DNA from: Solanum dulcamara
Lineage: Eukaryota; Streptophyta; Magnoliopsida; Solanales; Solanaceae
Reading direction: 5' to 3'
Length of the DNA stretch: 64,000 bases
NCBI RefSeq assembly: GCF_947179165.1
Contig: NC_077239.1
Location: forward strand, 69,703,134-69,767,133
Positions 28,492 through 40,154 of this stretch are shown here, in pieces. The notes below the pieces were generated by a model. That model made no database searches and was not told the DNA's origin. It saw only the letters and a program-made list of their open reading frames with translations. How positions within the stretch are numbered: position 1 is the stretch's first letter; the number at the start of each line of letters is the position of its first letter. Position numbers and translations under genes: made by a program.

Positions 28492-29799
28492 ATGGCAAGT
28501 GAGGGAGACATCAACGCCACTACCGCCACCAACGTCAAGCAAGATGTTGGAAGGAAGCACCGCAAGGGAAAGAAAACCTCTGAGAGAAATGAGGAGGTGC
28601 CGCTTGAGCCTACACCAAGTGAGGCCCTAATATCCTACTCACCCTCGGCCACTGAGGTGAGTGACGATGAGCGAGGCGAGGAGCCTGTGGACGTCACGCC
28701 TGGCATGGAGTGGATTGCAAGGGTGGATGCTGCCCGACAAGCTATGGAGATATTAGGCAAGCGCTTGAACAAGGTCGATGGCAAGTTCAAGTCTCTAGAG
28801 GAGTTCACCCTTGAGGAGAACGACAATATTCGGAAGGAGTTAGAGGTGTGCAAGGCTGTCGAGTATGAGGTAAAGGAGGTGATCACTTCCCTAGAGTGTC
28901 GGCTCATGGACGCGCTAAGTACGATGGAGACCATGAAGGCCGAGATAGCAGCACTCAAAGGAGACATAGATGCCGGGAGATGCATGACGTCCAGTGCGGA
29001 CTGGGAGGCCAAGATTGAGGCTACCAAGCCACCTATGTTCAAAGGTGCCTGTGATGCACAGGAGGTGGAGAACTTCCTTTGGCACTTGGAGAATTACTTC
29101 AAGTGTAACAAAGTGAAGACCGATGAGACGAGGATCAACACGGCCGTGCTATACCTCTCGTATATGGCCATATTATGGTGGAAGCGCAAGGAGTCCGAGA
29201 TCGGGAAGGGTCTATGCACCATCAACACCTAGGAGCAATTCCGGGACGAGTTCAAGAAGGCCTTTTTCCCCAATAATGTCATCTATGAGGCCAAATGCAA
29301 GTTCCGGGAGCTAAAGCATACAGGTAGCATACGGGCCTATGTGAAAGAGTTCACTACCCTAACGCTTCAAATCCCCAACCTTACAGATGAAGATATGCTC
29401 TTCCACTTCATGGATGGGCTACAGAGTTGGGCCAAGACGGAGTTGGAGCGCCGCCAAGTCAGCACCATCGATGAGGCCATTACCCACGCCGAAGCCCTGA
29501 TGGACTTTAAGCATGATAGGAATGATAGGGGCAAGGGAAAAGAAACAAGGAGTAGTCATGCCAAAGGTGGGGGAGATCATGGCAAAGGCAAAGAGCAACA
29601 TCCTCCACCCAGGAGCCATGATCCCAACAAGTCCAATGGTAGAAGGTTCGGGCGACAGGGCTATGCCGAGAGAAAGGAGCAGACCACGAAGGGCAGTGGC
29701 TGCTACATATATAGAGGTCCTCATGGCTATGCTAGGTGTCCGGAGATGAAGAATCTTAGTGCCATACTGCGGTAGCGAAAGGACAAGGAAGTGGACTAA
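28492..29799 (+). pseudogene. Gypsy B gag
   Basis: The likely start is ATGGCAAGTGAG (MASEGDINATTATNVK) after the primer site; an earlier in-frame ATG at 28,417 lies in the LTR and is not credible. A basic N-terminus and a coiled-coil-like Lys/Glu region (residues about 80-160) precede the capsid: KPPMFKGACDAQEVENFLWH, AILWWKRKESEIG, FRDEFKKAFFPNNVIYEAKC. The zinc knuckle reads CYIYRGPHGYARCPEM with the second Cys replaced by Tyr. TAG at 29,230 (Trp in relatives), TAG 29,773 and TAA 29,797 interrupt the frame, which never shifts. Confidence 0.92.
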
Positions 29800-30267
29800 G
29801 GGCAGGGTTCGGACACGACTCAGCTAGGCATGATCGGGCTATGGGGAGCCATCGCGAAGCAAGCTAAGAAGGCGGGGGATTACTCTGCCCAGTATGTTGA
29901 CATATCCATCAACGGACGACCAGCTCGTGCTATGGTAGATTCTAGAGCAGAAGCCAACATCATGACCAAGACAGCGACAACAAGGTTGGGGCTAAGTTAT
30001 GGGCCAAGCAACACCCGCCTGAAGACGGTCAATGCCCCATTGACTCCCGTGTGCGGAGTCGCTCATAGAGTAGACATCACGTTGGGCAAGTGGCAAGGTA
30101 AGACAAGCTTTACTGTCGCCTCCTTAGATATCTTTGATATTATACTTGGGCAGGAATTCTTCCAATGGTACCACACAATGATCGACCCCTACCTCCAACA
30201 ACTTTTGGTGATAGAGCGAGAAGGACCCTGCATGGTACCTCTAGTCAAGATGCCAAAAAAGGAAGGA
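29800..30267 (+). pseudogene. Gypsy B aspartic protease
   Basis: Contains YVDISINGRPARAMVDSRAE then ANIMTKTATTRLGL, and FDIILGQEFFQWYHTMIDPY. The active-site loop, normally DSGA or DTGA, is DSRA: the Gly is Arg (GGA to AGA type change), which should inactivate it. A TAA at 30,268 (Gln in relatives: GQAHLSA) separates it from RT. Confidence 0.88.
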
Positions 30268-30270
30268 TAA

Positions 30271-31290
30271 GCCCACCTGTCGGCCATGCAGCTTGTGAAG
30301 GGCCTAAAAAAGGGGGATCCGACGTTTGTAGACACTATTGCGAGCTTGGATGAAGGCAATGGTGCTAAGGAGACATTGCCACCTTGCATAGAGAAGGTGC
30401 TTGAAGAAAACAGAGACGTGATGCCCGAAGAGTTGCCAAGACACCTACCTCTGAGGCGCGAGGTAGATCACAAGATCGAGCTGGAGCCAGGAGCGAGGCC
30501 GCCCACATACCCCCCATACCGTATGGCTCTACCCGAGTTAGAGGAGCTGAGGAAGCAGTTGAAGGAGCTCCTCAAGGCCGGACATATCCATCCATCCAAG
30601 GCACCTTATGGTGCGCCGGTGTTATTTCAAAAGAAGAAGGATGGCTCGTTGCGCCTATGCATAGACTATCGAGCACTCAATAAGGTGACCGTGAAGAACA
30701 AGTACACCATCCTGCTCATTACCGACTTGTTTGATAGACTTGGATAAGCTAAGTACTTCACCAAGGTGGATCTAAGGAAGGGCTACTACCAAGTACGCAT
30801 AGAGGAGGGAGATGAACCAAAGACAACATGTGTGACGAGGTACGGAGCTTACGAGTGGTTGGTAATTCCCTTCGGCTTAACCAACGCACCCACCACCTTT
30901 TGCACACTAATGAACAAGATCTTCCACCCCTACCTAGATCAGTTCGTGGTAGTCTACTTGGATGCCATAGTCATCTATAGCGACACCTTGGAGGAGCACG
31001 TGGAACATCTAAAAAAAGTGTTCCAAGTCTTGTGCGAGAATGAGCTTTTCATCAAGCAGGTGAAGTGCGAGTTCGCCCAACATGAAGTGCACTTCTTGGG
31101 ACATGTTATCATCCAGAGAGAGCTACGAATGGACGAGGCAAAAGTTCGGGCCATTAAAGAGTGAGAGGCACCCACAAAGGTAACCAAACTTAGATCTTTT
31201 CTTGGACTTGCTAACTATTACCGCAGGTTCATAAGCGCTTACTCCGCCAGAGCCGCCCTACTTACTGAGCTATTGAAGAAGAATAAGTCA
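30271..31290 (+). pseudogene. Gypsy B reverse transcriptase
   Basis: Clear [81 protein letters not shown]. The catalytic box is VVYLDAIVIYS: the second Asp of YLDD is Ala, so polymerase activity is lost. TAA at 30,745 (GQAKYF in relatives) and TGA at 31,162 (EWEAP) interrupt it. Continues to the [19 protein letters not shown] connection. Confidence 0.94.
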
Positions 31291-31293
31291 TAG

Positions 31294-31740
31294 GTTTGGA
31301 GCAAGGAGTGCAAGGAGGCCTTTGAAGACCTCAAGGCTGTCATAACAGAGGAGCCGGTCCTAGCGTTGCCTGACTTCTCCAAGACATTCAAAGTGCATAC
31401 AGATGCCTACGACTATGCCATTGGGGGAGTATTGATGCAAGAGAGACACCCTATCGCCTTCGAAAGCCGCAAGCTGAACGAGACAGAACGGCGGTATACC
31501 ATGCAAGAGAAGGAGATGACAGCCATCGTCCATTGCCTACGCACGTGGAGACACTACTTACTTGGCTCTAAGTTCTTAGTCAAGACCGACAACGTGGCCA
31601 CTAGCTACTTCCAGTCACAAAAGAAACTCACCCTGAAGCAAGCTAGGTGGCAAGACTTCTTGGCCGAATTTGACTACGAGCTGGAGTACAAGCCGGGCAA
31701 AGGCAATGTTGTGGCTGATGCCCTTAGCAGGAAGTTCGAA
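31294..31740 (+). pseudogene. Gypsy B RNase H
   Basis: KTFKVHTDAYDYAIGGVLMQ (first Asp), HPIAFESRKLNETERRY, EKEMTAIVHCLRTWRHYLLG (Glu), FLVKTDNVATSYF (Asp; relatives TDNVA/TDH), and the closing YKPGKGNVVADALSRK. Catalytic acids are present. TAG at 31,291 lies just upstream (Gln in relatives). Confidence 0.92.
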
Positions 31741-32640
31741 CTGGCGGCCATCACCACAGCACATTGTGACATCCAGGATGCAATCAAGGATGGTCTGCAG
31801 CATGATCCAGAGGCAAAGAGGCATATGGAGTTAGCCGCTCAAGGCAAGACAAGGCGCTTCTGGGTTGAAGATGGACTCCTGCTCACCGCCGGGCGAAAGA
31901 TCTATGTGCCGAAATTTGGAGCTATCTGGCGACGAATCATGAAGGAAAGTCACGACATATTATGGGCTAGACATCCAGGGCAGCATCGCACGAGGGTATT
32001 GATTGAGGCGATTTACTACTGGCCACGCATGCGGGACGATATTGAATGCTATGTGTAGACTTGTCTTGTGTGCCAGCAAGACAAAGTAGAGCAGCGCCTA
32101 CTAGGAGGAATCTTGGAGCCCCTGCCCATAGCGGAGCATTCATGGGAGAGCGTGACCATGGACTTTATCACATGCTTACCAAAGTCCGACGGGTATAGGA
32201 CGATTATGGTCGTGGTGGATAGGTTCTCCAAGTATGCCAACTTCATGCCCGCCATGGCAGGTTATACTGCTAAGGAGGCTGCCAGACTATTTTTCAAGAA
32301 TGTGGTGAAGTATTGGGGATTGCCAAGACACATCATTAGCGACAGAGACCCACGCTTCACCGGGAACTTTTGGAGAGAATTGTTCGAAATTCTTGGCATG
32401 AAATTACATTTCTCCCCTAGTTTCCACCCGCAGATAGACGGCCAGACGGAGCGAGTCAATGCATTGTTGGAGTGCTACTTGAGGCATTTTGTGAGCTCCC
32501 ATCAGAAGGATTAGGCGAGGCTACTAGACGTAGCCCAATTCTCATACAACCTACAGCGGAGTGAGGCCACAGAGCGGACACCATTCGAGCTAGCCACAGG
32601 ACAACAACCACAAACTCTACATTCACTACCGGCCACATTC
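31741..32640 (+). pseudogene. Gypsy B integrase
   Basis: Zinc domain HDILWARHPGQHRTRVLIEA with CLVCQQDK (HHCC), then DDE: VTMDFITCLPKSDG (Asp), ISDRDPRFTGNFWRELF (Asp), HPQIDGQTERVNALLECYL (Glu). TAG at 32,056 splits the zinc domain between YV and TCLVC, and TAG at 32,512 replaces a Trp (DWARLLD). Everything remains in one frame. Confidence 0.93.
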
Positions 32641-33297
32641 GAGGGCAAGAGTTTGGGGGCCTATCATATGGCCAAGGGCTTTGAGGAGCAGTTCGACACT
32701 GCCAAGTCTTATTTGGACAAGACAACGAAGAAGATGAAAAAGTTTGCCGACCGCAAACGTCGTCCCACGGATTACCAAGTTGGAGACATGGTCTTGGTAA
32801 AGTTCAACCCCAGGCAATTCAAGACATTGCGAGGCATGCATCAAAACTTGGTGCGAAAGTACGAGGGCCTATTCAGGATCATTTCCAAGGTTGGCAAAAT
32901 CTCTTACAGGTTGGAGCTACCACCACATCTTAAGGTTCATCCTGTCTTCCATGCCAGTGTTCTCAAGCCGTACCATAAGGAAAAGGATGATCCTAGTCTA
33001 GGAGAATCAAGTCAGGCGCCACTCACAATCACCGCCTCCCATGATCGAGACATCGAGGCCATTGTGGACTACCAAGCCAAGCGAAAACAGGGACAACAGG
33101 CCACTGCTATGTTCCTAGTCCATTGGAAGGGACAATCTCTGGAGGAGGCCACCTGGGAGAGATATGAAGACCTGTGGCAGTTCAAAGACAAAATCTGGGA
33201 GTTCTTGCAGCAGCAGTGCACCGCGGTCGTTACCACATCAGGTAGGGGAGAGTGTTATGGCCCGCCACTTGATCTTGAAGAAGGTAGAAGAATCTAG
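32641..33297 (+). pseudogene. Gypsy B integrase C-terminus with chromodomain
   Basis: GDMVLVKFNPRQFKTLRGMH and the GKISYRLELPPHLKVHPVFH linker lead to a chromodomain, EAIVDYQAKRKQGQQATAMF then LVHWKGQSLEEATWERYEDL. In chromoviruses this module is thought to direct integration to marked chromatin. Open to its natural TAG at 33,295; the reading frame runs 40 bases into the 3' LTR. Confidence 0.92.
33241..33252 (+). promoter_or_regulatory. Gypsy B polypurine tract
   Basis: ggtaggggagag immediately before the 3' LTR TGTTATGG. Confidence 0.8.
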
Positions 33298-33699
33298 AGT
33301 CTTGAAGAGGTTAGTGGAAGACTCTAGATCCTTATAGAAGCTTGTAGAGAAGTCTTGAAAGACTTGGAATTCTCTAGAGTGTGTAGAGAATTCTAGAGAG
33401 GGACTTCTTTGTAAATATGGAGGGACTTGTATAGCAATTTCTATTTACACTTGAGCCCCTTAGGAGTAGTATAAATAGAGGGGGCATTCATTTGTAGAAA
33501 ACCATCAAGCAAACAAGCATTCTTCCAAAGCAATACAAAAGCTTTCTTCATAAAAGCTCTCTTGTCTTCTTATAATCTAGCATTCCCTTAGCGATCTAGT
33601 CATAAAAGGCTTACTTGAGCTTGCAAGATCGTGAAAGATTCATCAGTAAGTTGTCAAGTGCCGCACGGAAGTCTTAGCGTGAAGTCTAAGTCCATGACA
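33253..33699 (+). repeat. Gypsy B 3' LTR (447 bp)
   Basis: TGTTATGGCCCGCCACTTG to aagtccatgaca. It differs from the 5' LTR by about eleven substitutions and one inserted A (catcataaaagg region). Confidence 0.94.
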
Positions 33700-34520
33700 G
33701 TAAGTACAATAATTTTAGGAGACAGGCTTTCAATGAATTGTGAAATTGACTGAGTAGGGCACAAAAAGGATGGTAAAGGTCGATTTGTGATTGTGTGGTG
33801 GAATGTTTTACGAACTCTGAGAGAATTTTGGAAATGCAAGGATCGATTGTAGTGAATGATGGGTTTGGTGGTTGAAATTTTTGAAGGAAAAGTGTAATTC
33901 TCGGAGGAATGTGAGAGAATTGACCCAAATACATGTAAAAATTTGGGTGAAACCTCATTTTCGATTTGGGGATTTGTATTATGGGCTGGACTGGGTTAGG
34001 TTTTTTAATTTAGGCCTACCAAGGGTCCAAGGACTGTGGTAATGATCGTAAATACTATTATAGGCCGTAGAACTCCTTACGTGGTCCTTATCTTAGCCAA
34101 AAGCAACAAAAAACATACCCGGGTTCATGGAAGGCTAAATGGTCCATGAAGACCATCACACCCGTTAACCTAAACCCTATTTTAAAAATGTCCATCATAC
34201 CTCCTTGCCACAGGCCGTGGTGCCCTATACGGTTTGTATAGGCGCCCGTGGGAAGGTGACCTAGCCCATTTTTTGGTGTTTTCTCCATCTTTGAATCCAT
34301 GCACTCATAGAACACACCATGACACTATAAAATATTTAAAATACAAAATTTAGCCTATCTATTACAAGTACGATCCTTGTGTTGCCTCCCAAGTAGTGCC
34401 TAATTTAATATCGTGGCACGAGGCGGGTCACTTGACTACTCAATCTTCATCAAGCTTCCCCATGGGTTGCCTCCCATGAAGCTCCTGATTTAACATCGCG
34501 GCATAACGTAGGTTCCTTGA
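33700..34520 (-). other. Athila inter-ORF region, left of integrase
   Basis: Non-coding Athila sequence beyond gypsy B. Contains gccgtggtgcc and cctacc-ggtccaagg words. Short open frames here have no recognisable similarity. Confidence 0.5.
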
Positions 34521-34524
34521 TTAT

Positions 34525-35622
34525 TCAGACTTCATCAAGTTGGAGCTCCTCAACTATCTTTGCTTCTTGGTTTGCTCCCAAGCACAACTTCACACGCTGA
34601 CTATTCACTTTCAACTTATGTTGATATTGCTCTTTGAGCTCAATTTCACCATGTGGAAACACTCTTGCTATAATGAAAGGGCTAGACCATTTGAATTTCA
34701 GCTTTCCTGAAAACAATCTGAGTCTAGAATTGAACAACAATATCAAGTCTCCAGGGCAAAAATCTCACTTCTCAATACACTGATCATGATATACCTTCAT
34801 TCTTTATTTGTACATATATTTTCTCTCATATGACCTTAGATGGAACTCATCTGTCTCATTGATCTGCTCTAGCTCATATTGGCAACTTTACTCCTACTCA
34901 GATTTAGCATCTTTTAGTTCCCTCAATGCCTTGTGCTCTAAATCTACAGAAAAATGACATGCCTTTCCAAACACTAATTGATATGGTGACATATAAATGG
35001 GTATTTTGAATGCTATCTAATATGTCCATAGTGCATCACCAAGCTTCCTCGACCAGTCAATTATATTTGCCTTCACAGACTTAGCTAATATCTCCTTGAT
35101 TTCCCTTTTGGACACTTCAACTTGCCTGCTTGACTTACAGTGATATAGGGTAGCTACCTTGTTCTGCTGCACAATGTATTCGACCAATAAAGTCCAAAAT
35201 ATCTTGTTGCAAAATAAGGACCCCCCATCACCGATGATTTCTCTCGGAGTGCCAAACCTGTAAAAGATGTTCTTCTTCAGAAAGCCAGCTACACTCTTAC
35301 TCTCATTGTCTGCCAAGGCAACAACTTCAACTCATTTGAAGACATAGTCAAATGCAACCAGAATATACTTCATCCCATATGAACTCATGAATGGTCCCAT
35401 AATGTCGATGGCCCAAACATAAAAAATCCCAACCTCCAAGATTGGAACCATAGGCAACTTTTGGTGCCTTAACATTACACCTTGCCTTTGGCATTTATCG
35501 CAACTTTTTGCTAGATCATAAGCATCTCTGTAGATGGTGGGCAAGTGATATCCACATTGAAGCACCATTTGAGCTGTTTGGGCTCCATTATGATGTTCAC
35601 CCACTAGAGAAGAGTGACACAT
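34525..35622 (-). pseudogene. Athila integrase
   Basis: 35,622-35,332: zinc domain HNGAQTAQMVLQCGYHLPTI with SCDKCQRQG, then IFYVWAIDIMGPFMSSYGMK (first Asp). 35,316-35,017: FLKKNIFYRFGTPREIIGDG (second Asp) and GSLFCNKIF; the HPQ/Glu region is degraded (YHCKSSRQVEVSKREIKEIL keeps a Glu). 34,746-34,525: C-terminal LFPGKLKSKW-like segment (RLFSGKLKFKWSSPFIIARV). Stops separate the three blocks. Confidence 0.88.
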
Positions 35623-36480
35623 TTAAAGAATACTCAGCATCTCATCTTCCAGCACACACTACCTGATCAGATTGTCAGCACACATTCTAAACAAGTATGA
35701 CACATCCCAAAAATACATGTTTACATCATGTAAGAACTTCTCCCTCCGCTAGAATTTGAGGTTTTCAGGCATCATATCACTAACCAAATAGTTGCCAAAG
35801 TCATCATACCAAGAAATGAGGTCAAGAGTACTGGCTAATACCTGCTCATATAGGAATGAGTCATCAATCTCAAGCTTGTCCCCACCTCTATTCTCATCTT
35901 CTAACCTCGACAAGTGGTATGCTACCTGATTTTCACAACCCTTTTATCCTTGAATTCAAAGTCAAACTCTTATAGCAAGAGAAACCATCTGATCAACCTT
36001 GGTTTTTCATATTTCTTTACCATCAAGTACCTCAAAGTTGCCTGGTCCATGTGCACTATAACTTTTGTACCCAAAAGGTATGCTCTTAATTTTTCAAAAG
36101 CATAAAAAACTGCTAATAAATCCTGCTCGGTGACAGTGTAGTTCTTATAGGGTGCATTTAGTGCCTAGATTGCATAGTATATAGGATGAAAGATCTTGTT
36201 GCCTTTTTCCCTAGCACAACAAGGCTACACCACTATCATCACACATGATCTCGATTGGTTTAGACCAGTCTGTAGCAAAAATCACTGGAGCTAAAAGTAG
36301 TTTTTCTTTCAGGCACTCAAACGCTTTCATGCATACCTCATCAAAATAGAACTTCACTTTTTTCGCCAACAACTTGCACAAGGGATGTGCAATTTTAGAC
36401 AAGCCCTTGATGAATAGCCTGTAGAAGCATGTATGTCCCAAAAATATGTGGATGCCCTTCATTGAGATAAGATGGGGCAT
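35623..36480 (-). pseudogene. Athila RNase H and connection
   Basis: 36,480-36,211: GHTCFYRLFIKGLSKIAHPL, KVKFYFDEVCMKAFECLKEK and IEIMCDDSGVALLC (first RNase H Asp, CDASD in relatives). Further on the frame is broken; LSRLEDENRGG and ISWYDDFGNYLVSDMMPENL-type words (35,900-35,760) mark the end of RNase H and start of the spacer before integrase. Confidence 0.83.
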
Positions 36481-36489
36481 CTTCTCAAT

Positions 36490-37258
36490 AACCTCTAATT
36501 TGCTTTATCCACCACCAGGCCTTTTTTAGAAATCTTATGGCCCAATACAATACCTTCTTTGACCATGAAATAACAATTTTCCTAGTTAAGAACTAGATCG
36601 GCCTCTTCACATATCTTCAATGCCCTGCTAAGATTGTACAAACAGTCATTGTAAGTATTACCTACCACTAAAATTCATCCATGAATCTCTCTAGAGTATC
36701 CTCCACCATATCTCATAAAATCGATATCATACACCTCTGGAATGTGCTGAGTGCATTACATAGTCTAAAAGGTTTGTACTTGAATGCAAATATCCTCTAT
36801 GGACATGTAAAGGTGATTTTATCTTGATTCTACGGTGCTATAGGAGTACCCATATAGGAAGCAATACCAACCTTTACCTACCAGTTTGTCTAGCATCTGG
36901 TCCATCAAAGGCATTGGAAAATTGAGTTTTTTGTAGTCCATGCAGACTCGCTATCCTATGACTGGCTGAAGTGGAACTAACTCATTTTTGTTATTCACCA
37001 CAAACTTCATACCTCTTTTTGTGAGGAAACAGTATACAGGACTTACCCAACTACTATCTGAGATAGGATAAATCACGCTTGCATCAAGCCACTTGATAAT
37101 CGCTTTCTTCACCACCTCTTACATATGTGGATTCAGTCTCCATTGGTGCTCAATGCTAAGAATTCAATCCTCCTCCAACTAAATTTTATGAGTGCAAATG
37201 CCAAGGGTTATGCCAATGATAACTGCAATGGTCCAACTAATTGCCTTCTTATACCTCT
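36490..37258 (-). pseudogene. Athila reverse transcriptase, heavily decayed
   Basis: Only short words survive: FHFSQS, SAWTTKN, FAFKYKPFRLCNALSTFQRC (PFGLCNAPATFQRC in relatives) and RFMDEF at about 36,672-36,690 (FMDDF in relatives; second Asp to Glu). About 20 stops. It is more decayed than the protease block next to it. Confidence 0.75.
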
Positions 37259-37984
37259 TTAGGACCTCGATAAGTTCCTAGCCTGATCTTTATTTAGATA
37301 TATAGCAATAATGACAGGCAAAGTGTTATTCTCACCTAAGAATACATACCTCAGATAACACAGCAACTCTGTAAGTTCAAGTGTATGCGGTTCCTCAATA
37401 GATGATTTGGCGGGAGGAGTTGTTCTATTCTTTAGATCAAGATCTAGCTTTTTAAGAGCATAAAAGGGTGATCCCATGCCCTGCAAAGCATTTATAGTAT
37501 CATTGAACTCCTCTAAGAAATCACCCTCAAATTTCATGATCACAGTAGATAAAGTCTCGACAGTGAACCTTTCCTCAATAGATACCTCAATGACTACTTC
37601 ATCAACTATATAGATCACAGACATCACTATCATGTCTCTAGGCTGTTTTATCGATTTGCACATATTAAGTTTGAATTTCTTATTATTTATCCTGTAGGTG
37701 AGCTCGTTGCTTTCCATATCTACCAAATCTCTCCCTGTGGTAAAAAATAGCCTTCCCAAGATTATGGAAACTTCAAAGTCCACTGAGTAGTCTAAGATGA
37801 AAAAATCAGCATGGAATATGAACCTATCAACTCTCATTAGCACATCACATAGAATCCCCATGGGCTTCTTCACCGACCAGTCAACCATTAACAACCTCAT
37901 TGTAGTCGGTTTGGGGGCTCCTAAGCCCAACTGTCTGTAGATCGCAAGTGGCATGAGATTGGTACCAGCTCCTAAGTCGCACAA
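37259..37984 (-). pseudogene. Athila protease and linker, open frame
   Basis: 241 codons open. Begins MCDLGAGTNLMPLAIYRQLG, the DLGA active-site loop typical of Athila proteases (DLGASINLMP in relatives), then PMGILCDVLMRVDRFIFHAD and FEVSIILGRLFFTTGRDLVD. The second half is the acidic linker toward RT (LELTELLCYLRYVFLGENNT). Active Asp is present. Confidence 0.88.
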
Positions 37985-38039
37985 AGCCCTTGCAAAGTTG
38001 AATTCACCAATAGTGCATGGAATAATAAATGCATATGGT

Positions 38040-39819
38040 CCTTGTTTTCAACCAAAGACCATGTAGCAATAACACTACAATTATGTAGGTCATCAGCTGG
38101 CTAAAAAGTGACTGTCCTCTTCTTAGTACCAGGTCCTTCATGTACTTCTCATACCTAGAATTTTCTCCTATGCTTCTACTAATGGAATGTTCACAGATAG
38201 TTCTTTCAATAAAGTGATAAATTTAAAGAATTTGACATACTTAGCCTTTTTCTTTAGTCTCTATGGGAATGCAGGAGGTGATTTATGAATTGGTGGCAAT
38301 GGTTGTACCACCTCTGCATTAAATTTTTGTTTACCTTTTTATTTCTCTGCCAGCTTTGGCTCTACCACCATCTTCTTAACCTCACCATCATCATCTATTA
38401 GAACTGCATCATTTGTACCACTCTTTGTCTGCTCATCAATGTCAGATGCAACATCATTTTCCTGTTCAATACCCGTAGGTGTTGGTCCCTAAATCATCTT
38501 ACCACTCTTAGTCATCATTGCCATACATTGACCGTCTTTCTTTGGGTTTTGTACAATGTCAATACAATGTCGTTGATAATTATCCCATTTGATGCTCCAA
38601 CTACTTAATAGCAGTGGAGTATGAATCTACCAGCTGACCAATGGTAGACATATTGCCTTTCAGATCTAAATGCCCGCATCAGTCGACTCTACCTTTTGTA
38701 GAACCTTGGCCAACATATCTTTCATTCTTGAATTTCTAAAACCATTCCCTGCTCGATCTCTATTCCCAAGAGGCACATACACACCGCTTTAGTCGTTCTT
38801 GAAGTTATTTTTGTTTTGCCAGCTCCTTTGATCACGTTTTACATCCCGGTCATAGTATCCATCCTTCTAAAAGTTCCAACCTTGATTTCCAGAGTTGTGA
38901 TTCTGGAGACCCTCTTGGTTGTTCAGATATTTAGCTTCCTTATCAAAATCTAACTCTGTCTCGTCGTACCTATTTGCACCCCCAACTGTATTTATTTTCT
39001 TAGTACCTCCGAATAGTAAGTGCTTAGTCATCAAATCCATTTAGGTTTTTATATGAGCTAAGTTATGATCTTGATCTTCTTCTCTCTTTCTTTACTCAGC
39101 CGACATCTCGAATATATAGCCCATGCTTCCTATCTTAGAAACTCTTGTGTGCAAAGCCCTTCTAGTCATTGAAACTTGATCCAAAATAGTTGATGCTTCT
39201 ATAAAAGTTTTAGACATGAACAATCCACCATAAGCTTGATCAACCACCGGCTTAGTCACAAAGTTACAGGATCAGTAGAATAGCTTCATCAAGTTCTCAT
39301 CTGTGAGATTATGATTCAAACACTGTTTCAACTTCTGACTTCATCTCAACCATGATTCATGAAGTTCTTCATGAGGGAGCTTCTTGTGTGCATTGATCTC
39401 ATCCATGATTTGCATTTTCTTTGAAAGTGGGAAGAATGCTCGAGAAAAGCTTCCTTCATTTCTCTCCAGTTGGTAATAGAATCATGTGAGAGCTAGTTTA
39501 GCCACTTGATTGCCTCCCCAGATAGAGATAATAGAAATCATTGTAGATGAATAGTTATTTGTCTAACTCCATGTATGTCAGATGATTTGCATGTAGAAAT
39601 AAAGTTTATTAAGTGCTGATATGCATTATCTCCAATTGATTCTTTAAATAGTCTTGTTAAGTTCAAGAGATGCAACATAGTGCCAGTAATGGCGAACTTC
39701 ATACCTGGTTGTAGAGGAGGAAGAACTATAGCCATATTGGCTCCAACTCCATCTATATCTGGATCATCATCCTCCAGAGCAAAGTCAATAGGTCGTTGTT
39801 GCACTCTACCTCTTGGCAC
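38040..39819 (-). pseudogene. Athila gag, decayed
   Basis: 39,819-39,538 is open: MPRGRVQQRPIDFALEDDDP, FKESIGDNAYQHLINFISTC (Athila gag: EDPHxHLxxFxxxC pattern). Downstream remnants in the same strand: FLLSLSGEAIKWLN, FLEHSSHFQRKCK, THKKLPHEELHESWLR, GANRYDETELDFDKEAKYLN. Many stops. There is no zinc knuckle, as expected for Athila. Confidence 0.8.
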
Positions 39820-40154
39820 TTGTGGAGGATGCTGAGGTGCATCTTACACATCTTCTTCTTTATCCCCTAGATTATCATTATTACCATTATTTCCTCTAGC
39901 TTAAGCCTCCGCAAGTTCTCTCAACCTTTGCACCTCACGTTTTTGTGCATTCACTTTCCATATAGATTTTTGTAGCTCAGGATCATAAGGGAGTAGTAGT
40001 TCACCCTTACTTCAGGTATTGGGCATGCACAAACCTATACCCTACACAAACAAAAATAAGAAGCAAAAATAAAACTAGGAAATAAGACTTCAAACTCAAA
40101 TAAATACTAATACAATATTTAAAAGTCGTATTCTCCGGCAACGGCGCTAAAATT
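39820..40154 (-). other. Athila 5' leader
   Basis: Leader between primer site and gag. The primer site occupies 40,137-40,149. No other feature seen. Confidence 0.5.
40137..40149 (-). promoter_or_regulatory. Athila primer-binding site (tRNA-Asp type)
   Basis: Minus strand TAGCGCCGTTGCC, one base from TGGCGCCGTTGCC, five bases inside the 5' LTR. This primer type separates Athila/Tat elements from the copia and chromovirus elements here. Confidence 0.85.

Larger units (their letters stand above)
28013..33699 (+). mobile_element. Gypsy element B (chromodomain type), complete, stop-riddled
   Basis: Complete Ty3/gypsy element of 5.69 kb: LTRs of 446/447 bp, tRNA-iMet primer site, one gag-pol frame from 28,492 to 33,297, purine tract ggtaggggagag. 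The order protease-RT-RNase H-integrase-chromodomain marks a chromovirus. Gag-pol stays in one reading frame for 4.8 kb, broken only by nine internal stop codons. LTRs differ at about a dozen positions by eye, so insertion is fairly recent. Flanks cctaa and gtaag are not a clear target duplication. Confidence 0.95.

Noticed and set aside
28635..29042. 135-codon minus-strand frame in gypsy B
   Set aside because: Antisense shadow of gag; Ser-rich composition reflects the complementary codons.
28008..33704. Target-site duplication for gypsy B
   Set aside because: Flanks cctaa and gtaag do not match; shifting either boundary by one base does not help.
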